Assembly: GCA_021307315.1 (NCBI GenBank)
Contig: JAJSPD010000011.1
Location: forward strand, 372,001 to 436,000
Reading direction: 5' to 3'
From: Bisporella sp. PMI_857
Lineage: Eukaryota > Ascomycota > Leotiomycetes > Helotiales > Helotiaceae
Length of the DNA: 64,000 bases
In this document: positions 53,990-64,000 of the stretch, piece after piece
Layout of the letters: each line of letters opens with the position of its first letter
How positions within the stretch are numbered: position 1 is the first letter of the stretch
Position numbers and translations under genes: made by a program
The notes under the pieces: model-generated
What the model was told of the DNA's origin: nothing
The model's database searches: none
Seen by the model: only the letters and a program-made list of their open reading frames with translations

Positions 53990-55400
53990 GCCAAGGTCGT
54001 ACTAGACGCACGTAGCTCACCTGTACGGGCCGTAACAGCGTCGAGGGCTGTAGCGTCGATAGCTGTAGTGTTAGTGGCCGTAACGCTACAGGCAGTATTG
54101 TCGAGGGCTGTAGCGTCGATAGTTGTAGTAGCTACCACAGGAGTCGTAACCAACGTACGTAGCACGCCTGTAGAGGCCCGTGATAGCGTCGAAAGCCGTA
54201 ACAGCTTCGAAAGTCGTGATAGCCGCCTGGACCGTAGAGGCTAGCTGGGCGGCAACAGAGGAAAGAAAGTCGAGGGCCGTAGAAGTGTCGATAGCTGTAA
54301 CAGCGTCAAGAGTTGTAGAAGCTTCTTGGGCAACAACGGAGAAAGGAGGGTTGAGAGCCGTAAAATTGAATCAGGAGCTGTACAGCTCTTTGGGCAACAA
54401 CGAGGAAAAGGGTCGGCTGTAGAGATCGAATCAGGAGCTGTAACAGCCTCAAAGGCCGTAACAGCTACCTGGGCGGCACCGAGCGAAAAAAGGTCGAATG
54501 CTGGGGAGCAAGGGGAAAGAAGGTTGACGGTCGAATGCTGTAACGCTACAGGCTGTGTTGTCGAAGGCTGTAGCGTCAGAAGTCGTAATAGCTGCTTCAT
54601 GAGCCGTAACAGCCTGAAAGGCTGTCACAGCTTCCTGGGCAGCAACGAAGGACAGAAGGTTGAAAGCTGTAGAATCGAATCAGGAGCTGTAACAGCCTGA
54701 AAGGCCGTAGCAGCTCCCTGGGTAGCAGCGAAGGAAGAAAGGTTGACTGTAGAGATCGAATCAGAAGCTGTAACAGTCTGAAAGGCCGTAACAGTTCCCA
54801 GGGCAGCAACGAGGAAATAGAGAGTCGACTGTTAAGAGTGTGCTAGCTTCATACAGTGCTGGCAAAGTCAAATAGGGGATGTGCCAGCTTTGTAGAGCGC
54901 TGGCAAGGTCGAATAGAGGATGTGCCAGCTTCGTAGAGTGCCGGCAGGGTTGAATAGGAGATATGCCAGCTTCGTAGAGTGCTGGCAGAATCAAATAGGG
55001 GGTATGCCAGCTTCGTAGAGTGCTGGCAAAGTCGAATAGAAGGCATGCCAGCTTCGTAGAGTGCTGGCAGGGTTGAATAGGAGGTATGCCAGCTTCGTAA
55101 AGTGCTGACAAACTGGCTGGGGCCATTGAATTGTTTGTAGAGTGTAGCAGGCAGGCTAGAGCCGTCGAATTGTCTGTAGAGGGTATAGCAGGCTGGCTGA
55201 AGCCGTCGAATTGTCTGTAGAGTGTGGCAGGCTGGCTGGAGCCGTCGAATTGGCTGTAAAGTGTGGCAGGCAGGCTAGAGCCGTCGAATTGGCTGTAGAG
55301 TGTGTAGTAGGCAGGCTGAGGCCGTCGAATTGCCTGTAGAGGGTATGCAGAAGTGTGGCGGATCTGCGAAGTAGTAGTTTGATGGTTTTCGAGTTGTAGA
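53990..55400. repeat. Minisatellite block inside the young LTR element
   Basis: Three successive arrays: imperfect GTAGCGTCGATAGCTGTAG-type and GGAGCTGTAACAGCCTGAAA-type units (54000-54835), a 41-bp array (54842-55110; the gCCAGCTTCGTAGAGTGCTGG unit recurs at 54883, 54924, 54965, 55006, 55047, 55088), and ~40-bp GGCTGGCTGGAGCCGTCGAA units (55125-55345). A 41-bp period is not a multiple of 3, so conserved coding is unlikely. Confidence 0.9.
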
Positions 55401-55478
55401 TAGTCTACAAAGGGATGGCGGCTTTGTAGGAGGTCAAGTAGGTGATTTCGGAGTTGTAGTTGTTCTTGTTCTTGCTTT

Positions 55479-56168
55479 TCACCCTATTCCACATCTGCCA
55501 ATTGTAGTTCCCCAAAGCCATAGAGTTGAAAGAATGATTTTCCAGCGGTTTTGGGCTGGAAGAAGAAAGTTGTAAAAAAAGAAGTTTCGCAGTTGAAGAG
55601 CTTGAGGATCCCGTTGGAGAGCCTGGGAATCCTTTAGCGCAACTTGAGCAATTGTTGGCTGGTTCGCTGGCTGAATTGTACGTTGCGTAAAAGCGTTCTT
55701 TGACTTGACTTGAAGCTTTGGCTTGACTTGAGGCTTAGGAAGCAATACCTTACAGGCATGCTCGAAACGTTTCCTTTTGGCTTGGTTCAAAGCCTCTTCT
55801 AGAACCTCGTCGTCGGACCACACATGCTGTTGTTCTTCCTCTAGAACTAGAAGAAGTGATCTAGGTAGATCAAAGTATGGTACAAAAACTTGGTGTCTAC
55901 GCAAATCAGTTCGAATTGCACGAAGACGCCTTGCTCCAAGTGTCTGAAAAATATCAGAAAAGTCTTTGAAATCGCTCCGAAATTGATCCCAAAGATCGCT
56001 GCCACTTAAACCCCACTGAAATGTATATTCGTAGAATCGAGTAGCTACGAACTCTCGTTGCTCCTCTTGTGTAGCCTCCAGAGCGATCACATATTGCCAT
56101 CGCTCTATTCGTCGCTTCCACTGCTTCTCCTTTTCTTTCCATTGTTGATAAGCAGCTTCTTCTGCCAT
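55479..56168 (-). CDS. gag-like protein of the young LTR element, 229 aa
   Basis: Intact frame starting MAEEAAYQQWKEKEKQWKRR about 100 bp inside the 5' LTR (minus). A charged coiled N terminus, then TRFYEYTFQWGLSGSDLWDQ, FKDFSDIFQTLGARRLRAIR, FVPYFDLPRSLLLVLEEEQQ and a lysine/glutamine-rich tail. No zinc knuckle. Gag is inferred from its position, the lack of any enzyme motif and its basic C terminus. Its intactness, unlike the other element genes in the window, supports recent activity. Confidence 0.7.
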   Translation of the reverse strand: MAEEAAYQQWKEKEKQWKRRIERWQYVIALEATQEEQREFVATRFYEYTFQWGLSGSDLWDQFRSDFKDFSDIFQTLGARRLRAIRTDLRRHQVFVPYFDLPRSLLLVLEEEQQHVWSDDEVLEEALNQAKRKRFEHACKVLLPKPQVKPKLQVKSKNAFTQRTIQPANQPTIAQVALKDSQALQRDPQALQLRNFFFYNFLLPAQNRWKIILSTLWLWGTTIGRCGIG

Positions 56169-56269
56169 TGTATGTATTCGTAGAGGGTGGCGGTTCCGCG
56201 AGAGGGGTAGAGGTGGCGCAAAGAAGTGAGTAAACCTTGCTAATCTGTAGTCTGTTGACTACTGATCAG

Positions 56270-56450
56270 TGTCGGTCGACTGCATCTCACGGGTCGCCGG
56301 GCAGACTAGTGATTTCACTTAGTATGCTCGTTGGCGTCAGGTGTAAGATGTGTCGATTGTTCTTGTGTTCTAAGCTACGTGTCGCGAAGAGGTTGCAGGT
56401 CCCGAGGGGACCCACAACTCTTCACGTGACTAGCTACATGGGTTCCAACA
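56270..56450 (-). mobile_element. 5' LTR of the young element (family G)
   Basis: Identical to 53739-53919. Followed on the minus strand by ACTGATCAGTAG..., where a primer-binding site would lie; the primer was not identified. Confidence 0.95.
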
Positions 56451-59400
56451 GTATATCATAAAAACCTTAAACAGCGATTTGGAAAAGATGGGAAGGCCGT
56501 TGAAACATACGGCTATCCGATTCTAGCTATTGGCACGGCAATGTTGGCCATTGGAATGATACTCTGTTCGTTTATTATCGAACAAGGCACAAAAGAAGAA
56601 GTTTGGATTGTCAATGATAAAGACCACAAACTGCCAAATTCTGGCACACTCCCTAGTAGTGGGTTTTGAGCGGTTCAGAAAACGCCAATGGACCCCAAAG
56701 ATCGACCAGCCAAGACCTTAAAACCCACGTTCTATGGCTCCAGAAAAAACACACTGTAGGCGACCAGAATTTCGAATCCTATGTACTCTGGACTGAAAAC
56801 CCTTCACCCGAAATTCTTACATCGCGCCGTTCGGGAAAATTCCTCAAGCAGCGCCTCCCGGAGTCGAAGGGAAACAGGCAGCAGAGTAATGTATCGCAGA
56901 GAAACACGACACAAGGTAATCGACTACAAGAAAACAAACCATGGCACAATGTGTGGAGGCATTACATGCTCCGAATTGCTTCAACTCGCTTTGAAGTACT
57001 AACGATAGTTGCGACTGTCATTGGTTTGGCGGGTTTCGTGCTACAGTTCCAGGGTTTCCGCGCCATGAACTGGGTGTGCTCAATTTTGCAACTTTCGGCG
57101 ACTCTTATCATGACGGTTTTACGTGCTTGGGTCCGTCGTGGACTGATCTTGCGGCCCCAATCAACAGAAGTGTCGGGTGGCCACGAGATGGATTGGATTG
57201 CAATACAGATGGCTCAGAACGACTCCTGGCCACAAGTGCCCGTTTCTAAAGACGTCTGTGACTGGAAAGTCCTTACAGGCACAGGTTCTTCAGCCCATTT
57301 TGACGTGAGTAAACAGAGTGGCACTAGCAAAGCTGAAAAGGCGATGAAAATAAGGCAGCGACTTGGAAGTTTGACCAATTGGATGCAAGCATCCCAAGAG
57401 GCCATCTCAGCCGCAATTGGAGTGGAAATTGTGCTAAATACTCTTGTCCCACCATCTTCCATAGAAGATTCGAAATTCCATTGGAGTTTGGAAGTGAATT
57501 TCGATGGGAAGCAAATAATAAGATTAACAGTTTGGAAAGAAGAGGGAGCGTGGCATGCCAATGCATCGGAAATTGAGGCTGTCTTATCTTTGTGGCTTTA
57601 TAGCATTCAGCGAGACACGTCCAAGCATCAAGAGAAGAACCGTCAAAACGAACAGCGAAACGAATCCGACGACTGGCTACGGAGGAGGGACGTTGGGCTT
57701 AGCAGGCGGTTTCGTCAATTATTGGGCCGAGATACACCAACTCTGCAAAGGGATTTGGACTGGTGGATCGGGGATAAAGTGGTCCCAGAGAGCCGGGAGA
57801 TAGAAAAGAAGGACGACAAAGACTTATTGATTGGACTCGCTCCAATGACACCAGAAGGCAAGTCTCCCGTACCTACTGCTACTTGAGTGTATGATGGATC
57901 CAACCGAGAGGGCGAACTCACTAAAACGCCGTAGAGATAAACGCAGCGTCACAAGCTAGCCAAAATGCTGCAAAAATACGGACTCTAGAGGTGAAATCAA
58001 GCGCACCGATAAAACTTTTCCTAGCTCAGCACATATTCTCCGCCTTCATGTGGGCAATTGCGGAAAAGGTTTCAAGGGGGCTACTTGCCGGGAAAACAAC
58101 GTTCGACCCAATGGAGGCATTCGACATTCACAATCATAAAACCTGGAACTTATGCAGGCTTGAGAACACTCTTTTAACAGGATTGGTGAAGGATATCCAG
58201 CGAACTAGCTTAGGGACCTTTGAAGAAATGCTTATGCTAATTGTTCCGCCACTCAGTCATGCAGAAAAACTACCTGATGAAGAAATGGTCGAGTTTATTA
58301 TGCAGAAAGCCCGAAAACATGAAATAACACGGTCTTGGGAAGAGGCCCAGAAGATATATCATGAGCTCCTTTGTATGATCCTAAGAGATGATACATCTAG
58401 AAACAATGTACCGCAAAGATTTGAATGCAAGGCCCTAGCCGCGGTGAATCAGATTCGCCCGCCAACCAAAGATGCAAATGAAGGGGAATCCGACATCGAT
58501 GAAAAGATCGAAAAGATCAAGAGCTCATGGGAAGGCTTGGGGCCCGCATTAAATGATAGGCTGCGTCGCATTGCCAGTATATGTCAGCAACGAAAGTTGC
58601 AGTTAGAAAAAGGCTCAATCATAGAGGAACTCCATCAGGTACCGGAAGACCTTTTGGAGATGTTCGGTTGTACACCGCTACACCAAGAGGTCATCAAGGA
58701 GATCTCGAAAGTAGCAAGTCAGGGAGTGCTTCATAACTCTGATCAGCGCAACTACATGAAAGCAGGAGATATATTTGGCTGGACACCTTTGCACTATGCA
58801 GTGGTTGGATCAAAGACAGAGATATTTCCCCAGTGCATAGAGGTCGCAAACGAGCCAAACTACAAAGATATGCTTGGGAGAACTCCTTTACACTATGCGG
58901 CCATGTTGGGGAGAAACTCTTTCCTTGAAAGTCTCCTGAAGAGAAACGCCGCTGTCGATGCCCCGGGCAGAGATGGAATGAGGCCGTTACATTGGGCCGC
59001 AAGACTAGGCAAATCTGAGACGGTAAAGAAGCTACTACAGAAGAAACTAAACGTAAATAGTGGAGATATCCGGGGAAAAACAGCTCTGCAATTAGCGGCG
59101 GCGAATGGGCACTATGCGGTGGTGAAGCTTCTTCTTGAAAAAGATGGCGTCGACCCAGATTCTAAGGATAAAGGCGGTCAGACACCGCTGTCGTGGGCTG
59201 CAAAAATGGGGTACGATAAGGTAGTGAGGCTGCTTCTTGAAAAAAAGGGCGTCGACCCAGACTCTAAGGATTTGATTCGTCGGACGCCGCTGTCATGGGC
59301 TGCACAAATGGGGCACGATAGGGTAGTGAAGCTGCTTCTTGAAAAAAAGAGCGTCGACCTAAATTCTAAAGATTGGGGCAGTCGGACACCGTTGTTGCGG

Positions 59401-59610
59401 GCTGCGAAAATGGGGTACGATGCGGTGGTGAAGCTGCTTCTTGAAAAAGAGAGCATCGACCCAAATTCTAAGGATGAGGGCGGTCGGACACCGCTGTCGT
59501 GGGCTGTAGAAATGGGGCACGATGCGGTAGTGAAGCTGCTTCTTGAAAAAAGGGCGTCGACCTAGAGTCCAAACCTGCCGGCTACTACATCCAGAGTTAG
59601 CAATTTTCGG

Positions 59611-60356
59611 GTGCCGCTGCCGTTTGCAAAGTAGGATAAATTGTGGTGGAATTCACAGATACAAAAACGGCCAATGCTATCATCTATGCCGGAATGGCAT
59701 GGGACGGGCAAATACCCCTGTCAACTGTATGACCATGCCTGCAGGATATAGCAGTATTTCCGCTAGTCATACATTGATGGGAAGACATTGCCCGATTTGG
59801 CTTTCCTAGTGGAAAGGGAGCTGTGTATTGCTCCGCGATATTTCTAATCTTCGGCTAATAAATTAGTCCTGGGCAGAGCTACATTCTATTCAGGTCATCC
59901 CTCATTGTTAGGCGGTTGTATTTTAATGATCTCTCGAACGGACCGTTCGGGAGATACTCTCTTTTGCACGCCAGATCCTTGAGTTGCTAAGTTTCGACTC
60001 CTCTATTCATGTCCCATTTCTTAGCCCAGATATGGCTCCAGAGATGTGCCTTTTTGCAAAACTGAAGGTAGCGTCCTGCACTCGCACACTGCTTGTCATG
60101 ATCCCAATACAGGCGCCGGCTACAGCTGTTTGCAAGGTATCAGAAACGAAGATTCTAAACTAAAGAGAAAGGGTGTAACTGTTTGTTTGTTTTTCCATTT
60201 AACGTCTAACTAAAGGGCCGTGCGTAGCACGGAACTTACTCCGAATTCAAAGATATGACGCTAGGGGTAAACTCCTAGAAACCAGAGGCTGAAAGCCTGG
60301 GACATACCGGGATACTTGGCGTTTTTCCTTAACCGCAGGTTGTCACATAGAATATA
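59611..60356. other. Intergenic, no supported gene
   Basis: 3' flank of the ankyrin gene. A hairpin-capable CCGTGCGTAGCACGG lies near 60215. No gene or RNA recognised. Confidence 0.4.
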
Positions 60357-60979
60357 CGGCAAATATCTCATATACCACAAAAAAGTGGCCATATATCTGA
60401 TATACCATACTTTTTTTGACGAATATCTCAAATACTATATTTTGTTTCTTGGCGCAAATGTATAGTATTTGAGATATTTATTGACTAAATGATGGTATAT
60501 AAGAAACACTTATATATCTTATATACCATTATTTTGTCGCAACATGCTGCAGCAATACAACACACGCAGCAGCGAACGTTGTAGCAATAGTATTACTATA
60601 AAGTGTATTACTGCAGTATGTATTATGTAGCTATAACATATGTTGTATTGCTATAGCGTATGTTACGACACTCTGTAGCGACACACGCTGTAACGACACA
60701 TGCTGTAGCGACACACGCTGTAGTAATGCAACACACGCTGTAGCAATACAATATATACTATACAATATATACTATACAATACAAACTATATTAATACTAT
60801 TGTTATAGCGTGTGTAGTATTACTACAGTGTATGTCGTTACAGCGTGTGTCGCTGTAGTGCAAGTCGTTCCAGCGTGTATTACAGGCTTTACAGTGAGTG
60901 TTGACGAATATCTGATATACCACACATTTGTTGACATATATCTCATATACCATAAAAGTGGTATATGAGATATTTGCCG
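60357..60979. mobile_element. MITE 1, 623 bp, 9-bp target duplication
   Basis: Ends CGGCAAATATCTCATATACC and its inverse, flanked by TAGAATATA at 60348-60356 and 60980-60988. Each end repeats an ATATCTSATATACCA-like module several times. The centre (60540-60890) is a decayed minisatellite of CACGCTGTAGCGACA units with inverted symmetry. No coding capacity. A 9-bp duplication suggests mobilisation by a Mutator-type transposase. Confidence 0.92.
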
Positions 60980-60988
60980 TAGAATATA

Positions 60989-61475
60989 AGGTGTTTTAAT
61001 CAGATTACAAACAGTGGCCACTTTTACATGATACAAGTATTAGCCAGGGAGGTATTTACACTGAAGCTAGGTAATGAGCCATCTCTATGCTCTAGCTATT
61101 GTTATTATTATTATTTCTATTTTACGTATTGGCGGGGGGTACGTTGCAAGTGCCCCCTGGCCCCTAAGCTCCGAAACCGAAGAAAGGACGCCAGAGGATA
61201 GGCTGCTGGTATGGTACAGCCCTTATCGTAAGCTGAAGGGATAAAGGGTTATATACAGATACTAGCGTTGTGCCCTAACTGCTAGTATAAAAGCGGCAGC
61301 GTAAAAAGTCTAAGCATAGAAAGTCTAGAAAATACAGGCGCCATCCACTTGTGCGCAGCCCTTTTGCCCTCCCTGGCCGCAACAACAATAGCAAATTATG
61401 TATTAAAATTGTAAAAGAACTAAGTGAAACACGGCGGCCTAGTCTAAGTTAGGCAGGCGAAGTAGGGAGAGTTCA
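60989..61475. other. Between MITE 1 and the LINE relic
   Basis: No gene recognised; may include the 3' tail of the minus-strand LINE relic. Confidence 0.4.
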
Positions 61476-62606
61476 TCAAAAAGGGGGTCTCTTTCCACTA
61501 CCGAGAAGCTCGGAAAGTTCGTGGAACGGGTAGCGCGAGAATAAATGGTTTGTTGATCTGCGGCGTGCTATGCGGCAGAAAAAGAAGTGGGCAGGCGCTT
61601 TTGGGCGGCCACAGAGGCAATTGGGTTCAAATGCAGAATGATTAAACGGCAAATATCTCATATACCACCATTTGCCTGTATTATTTCTGAAATACCACAC
61701 TTTTGTTTGGACTCTTTCTCATATACCACACTTGTGGTATATGAGATAAAAGCACGTAAAGCAATGGTATATGAGATATAAGCACGTAAAACAATAGTAT
61801 ATCAGAAAACATGGTACTTTTTTGAAAGCTATCTATAGTAATACCTTAAATACTCAATTTGCTTCATATCCCAGTTCTATTTATTGTTAGTAGCCATTTA
61901 TATATAGTTATGATCATGTGACTAGCACCCGAAACGTGGGACTTCGATCCTACTCAACACTTTAGAAAAAGAGCTTAGAACAATCAAGAATCAACCAACA
62001 ATCAAGACTTATCCACTAATCTTAACGAGTATTGCGCATGAAACACATGCGTGCGTGCCCTCAGGTTAAAGTATAAGTAGTTACTGCAACCCGGGTGTTC
62101 CTACAATCAGATATACACCTGCAAAATGATGGTATTTCAGATATACAACGTGAAACAGGTTCTTTTCTGAAATACCATCATTTTGCAGGTGTATATCTGA
62201 TATACCACTGTTTTGGTGCCAAGAAAAAAGTAGTGGTATATGAGAAAGAGTCCAAACAAAAGTGTGGTATTTCAGAAATAATACAGGCAAATGGTGGTAT
62301 ATGAGATATTTGCCGATGATTAAATCGTTCGTGGTGAGCTAAAATATCCCCGTGGCCGCTGCGCGCGACTAACAGGTGTCCTAAAGCTTTCCAGGACAGC
62401 GACAGCTCTTTTGGAGGTAAAAAAGCCGTTGAAACTGGGATCGCTTAATATGAGGGAGGAGCGTTAGCCAGCTACCATTTAAGGTGTTTTTGGGGAAGCT
62501 GAGGAGCTACAAAGCGTTTCAAAGACTCCCAGGAGTGTGGAAGAGAAGCGGGAGGAGGTTGCAATGCTCCGCGGCAAGCAAGAGCGCCAGCGAGTTCATT
62601 GCCTGG
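61476..62606 (-). pseudogene. LINE ORF2 C-terminal relic (RNase H end and CCHC tail), split by MITE 2
   Basis: On minus: QVPGNELAGALACRGALQPP (end of RNase H), PHSWESLKRFVAPQLPQKHL, two stops, LSWKALGHLLVARSGHGDIL, AHHERF, [MITE 2], NHSAFEPNCLCGRPKAPAHF and FFCRIARRRS (C-x-C-x7-H-x4-C type tail). This is the standard end of fungal Tad-like non-LTR retrotransposons. Removing the MITE and one target copy restores HERFNHSAFEPN exactly. RT and endonuclease are absent. Confidence 0.82.
61647..62315. mobile_element. MITE 2, 669 bp, 9-bp target duplication
   Basis: Same ends as MITE 1 (CGGCAAATATCTCATATACC), flanked by ATGATTAAA at 61638-61646 and 62316-62324. The inverted repeats are perfect over about 83 bp (61647-61729 versus 62233-62315) and contain repeated CATATACCAC modules. 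Longer and cleaner than MITE 1, so probably younger. Confidence 0.94.
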
Positions 62607-62720
62607 CACTTGGATTGATTCATTCTTCTAAGTCTATTGCTACGTACAAGAGTATATGCCCATGTGGTCCGTGCGTTGCAGGGTGTGATATTCGCTCGTA
62701 CCAACAGTTATTAATAAAAA
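62607..62720 (-). repeat. Dispersed repeat, copy 3 of 3 (partial, inverted)
   Basis: Matches the inverse of about 6960-7075 (CACGGACCACATGGGCATAT, AGAATGAATCAA). Its end coincides with the start of the LINE RNase H relic. Confidence 0.7.
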
Positions 62721-62724
62721 GGCA

Positions 62725-63143
62725 ATTAGGTGTATGGCTGGATTTTGGTATTCCGCGAAGACTCCTGGGCGGTACTATACCCCGCTGCACAATGACTAAA
62801 TGACGGTAATTTTACTGCAAGGGCCCGCGTGCCCCAACTTCTGGCTGCATCTGTAGGAGACGGCTGCGCACCGCAGGGATGTACGGACACACATGGGTGG
62901 GACGTCGCGAGCTGGCGAGGGAGTGGAGAGTCGAGACGGATTGGGAGATGAAAGAACCGAAACAGCCGATAAGATATGCTCAATTTAGGAGATAGATCCA
63001 AGTAATATGGTTTTAAAAGTCTGTAAATACCTCTGCAATCTTATTTACCTCCCTGATCGCTCGAGGACTATACCACTCATTTACCAACGCCTTTAGAATA
63101 ACAGTTCCATGTGACAATAAGCTATCCAACATCTGCCGAGCCA
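62725..63143. other. Intergenic, no supported gene
   Basis: 3' flank of the last gene; only short frames. Confidence 0.4.
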
Positions 63144-64000
63144 TCACCGTTTCCCGAACATCGCCGTAAAGGAAGCCGCATCAATTTGGCCTTGAAATGC
63201 TCTGCTGTTCTTCGACGTCGTCATCTTCCCAAAAGACTGCTCCACGCCATCGTGTGCCTCGCCAACGATTCCCTGCATTGCAAAAGACTGATCATCGGTG
63301 CTCATGTCACCGAAACTTTGCCCAGTTCTCTTCGCTCTGGTGGCCGAGAGAGTTTCCTGGCAGACTTTCCGAAGCCCTGCGGTCAACTGCATGCTCGCAT
63401 CTCGATCAGAGGCTGAGCCTTCTTCTAACGCAAGGGATGTTTGATGGTTGCGCAGCTGCGTGTCAAGCTCGGCTAGGGCCTGCTCCTGGGCTTGGAAACG
63501 ATCACCTAGTCGCTGGATATCGTCGGTGGTCCGCGTAGTAACAATCCTGTTTCGTGTTAAATATAGTTGACTTAACCGGCATAGAACCTACAGGTTGATT
63601 GACACCAGCACCATGGATATAGTTCTCTGACAGTCGCCCAGCTCTCTATTGAACTTATTTATTTTCGATTCGCGAAATTGGATCGTGAGCTTGTCCCGTT
63701 GCTGAACTTTTCTTTTGTCGAATGGTTCGTGAAGCCCGTGATAAGAGCAGTAAACTCATCGCAAAGGCGTTTCGCCGACTCGAGCGTTTCATCCAATTCA
63801 ATCATGCCTAAAACGGAATTGAATACGCCGACAGGTTCAGAGGCTGCTGTCAGCATCTGTTGCAGAGCACCTAAAGTCTTCTGGGTTTCGACAAGAGAAT
63901 TTTTCGATTTAGCGATGGTCTGCGGCGCCTCCGCCAATCCGTCGATAAGGTCGCATGCTGCCTTGCAGCTTTGCCACGCGAGAGTTGCAACAGCGATTAC
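63144..64000 (-). CDS. Fungal STAND/NLR N-terminal-domain protein, 5' end outside window
   Basis: The upstream part (64000-63592) reads VATLAWQSCKAACDLIDGLA, LVETQKTLGALQQMLTAASE, VLGMIELDETLESAKRLCDE and FTALITGFTNHSTKEKFS, the helical N-terminal domain of many fungal NLR-like proteins (azaphilone-cluster protein L N-terminal/HeLo-like group). Near 63697 one base appears missing: the family sequence KLTIQFRESKINKFNRELGD, CQRTISMVLVSIN continues in the next frame. A 45-nt intron (63547-63591) then joins an exon (63546-63144) with DIQRLGDRFQAQEQALAELD and a Ser/Thr-rich tail to the stop. No NACHT or repeats follow, so this is a stand-alone domain protein. It is either a recent pseudogene or carries a sequence error. 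Confidence 0.72.

Larger units (their letters stand above)
53739..56450 (-). mobile_element. Young non-autonomous LTR retroelement, 2712 bp
   Basis: Identical 181-bp LTRs (family G) at 53739-53919 and 56270-56450, flanked by GTATA at 53734-53738 and 56451-56455. Sense strand is minus (LTR begins TGTTGGAACCCATG). Internally it holds one open gag-like gene and a long minisatellite block, with no protease, RT, RNase H or integrase. It must use another element's enzymes. The insertion splits a codon of the ankyrin gene's TM segment. Confidence 0.93.
52790..59610 (+). pseudogene. Membrane-anchored ankyrin-repeat gene split by an LTR element
   Basis: Exons 52790-52902, 52970-53364 and 53432-53738 join across 67-nt introns. 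The start MTDLLTTLSFLFLLTA is a signal or anchor helix, followed by NNLFTDLAPLLTLFGERFAQ, HIIFAMAPLGILTAIIRAIR and MSSTSHEVCELWNGDAVVR, all family hallmarks, then a TM (LVIAAVAGILLQVGVLVFSG). A retroelement occupies 53739-56450 plus a GTATA copy; coding resumes at 56456 (LKQRFGKDGKAVETYGYP, TM, WLQKKHTVGDQNF, TIVATVIGLAGFVLQF, LRAWVRRGL). The frame slips near 56665, stops at 57884, resumes by 57991 (LAQHIFSAFMWAIAEKV), and ends in about nine ankyrin repeats from 58660 (FGWTPLHYAV ... RTPLSWAVEMGHDAVVKLLL). A missing A near 59545 shifts the last codons. Members resemble fungal NLR-adjacent ankyrin proteins; function unproven. Confidence 0.78.

Noticed and set aside
54241..55126. Frames on both strands in the minisatellite
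   Set aside because: Open in several frames because of repetition; the 41-bp period breaks any constant reading.
60803..61036. Minus-strand frame in MITE 1
   Set aside because: Composed of the MITE's repeated ATATACC modules; no protein character.
61925..61970. tRNA-like T-arm (GGGACTTCGATCC)
   Set aside because: No acceptor, D or anticodon arms can be folded around it, and it lies inside MITE 2.

Overview
The window is a transposon-rich, gene-poor stretch of a filamentous ascomycete (Pezizomycotina) genome. The evidence is short introns (45-67 nt) with CTAAC/CTGAC-like branch sites, a LaeA-like methyltransferase, a Git3/CAR-type GPCR, HET, NACHT-WD40 and HeLo proteins, and dead retrotransposons whose stop codons sit where Trp or Gln is expected, as after RIP. 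No rRNA, tRNA or CRISPR array was recognised.

Layout. 1-0.7 kb: 3' part of a LaeA-like methyltransferase. 2.5-3.2 kb: endonuclease/phosphatase-fold relic. 4.8-6.2 kb: eight-exon seven-TM receptor (minus). 8.2-8.7 kb: conserved hypothetical protein. 13.0-13.7 kb: small secreted protein. 16.2-18.0 kb: ferric reductase between two diverged direct repeats. 21.5-23.0 kb: SRPK-like kinase with three frameshifts. 23.3-32.1 kb: a truncated gag/protease element, then a decayed Ty3/gypsy chromovirus carrying at least six nested LTR insertions, most with exact 5-bp target duplications. 32.1-32.5 kb: pogo-type relic. 32.9-37.9 kb: intact HET-NACHT-WD40 gene. 38.07-46.21 kb: an 8.1-kb Mutator-like DNA transposon with a 9-bp target duplication. 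46-48.6 kb: pogo and gypsy fragments and LTRs. 48.7-50.9 kb: HeLo-pseudokinase gene. 52.8-59.6 kb: membrane/ankyrin gene split by a young 2.7-kb LTR element. 60.4-62.3 kb: two MITEs with 9-bp target duplications, one inside a LINE relic. 63.1-64 kb: STAND-type N-terminal domain protein running off the window.

The host genes best preserved here (HET-NACHT-WD40, HeLo-pseudokinase) and the disrupted ankyrin and STAND-N genes are families linked to fungal allorecognition and innate-immunity-like cell death. They lie in a repeat-driven accessory compartment. The most unusual object is the 8.1-kb transposon. Its transposase gene and its accessory zinc-finger-like genes on the other strand are cut by many ~50-nt introns sharing an AAACGTTT-type motif, and its ends carry an internal perfect palindrome.

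All calls come from reading the sequence; no database search was run. LTR families are named A to G locally: A = TGTCACGGCC...TTGTTACA; B = chromovirus LTR TGTAACAG...GTTACA; C = 198-bp TGTTAGTAC...; D = 204-bp TGTAAGGTGC...; E = TGTCACG...CGTGACA; F = 191 bp; G = 181-bp identical pair.
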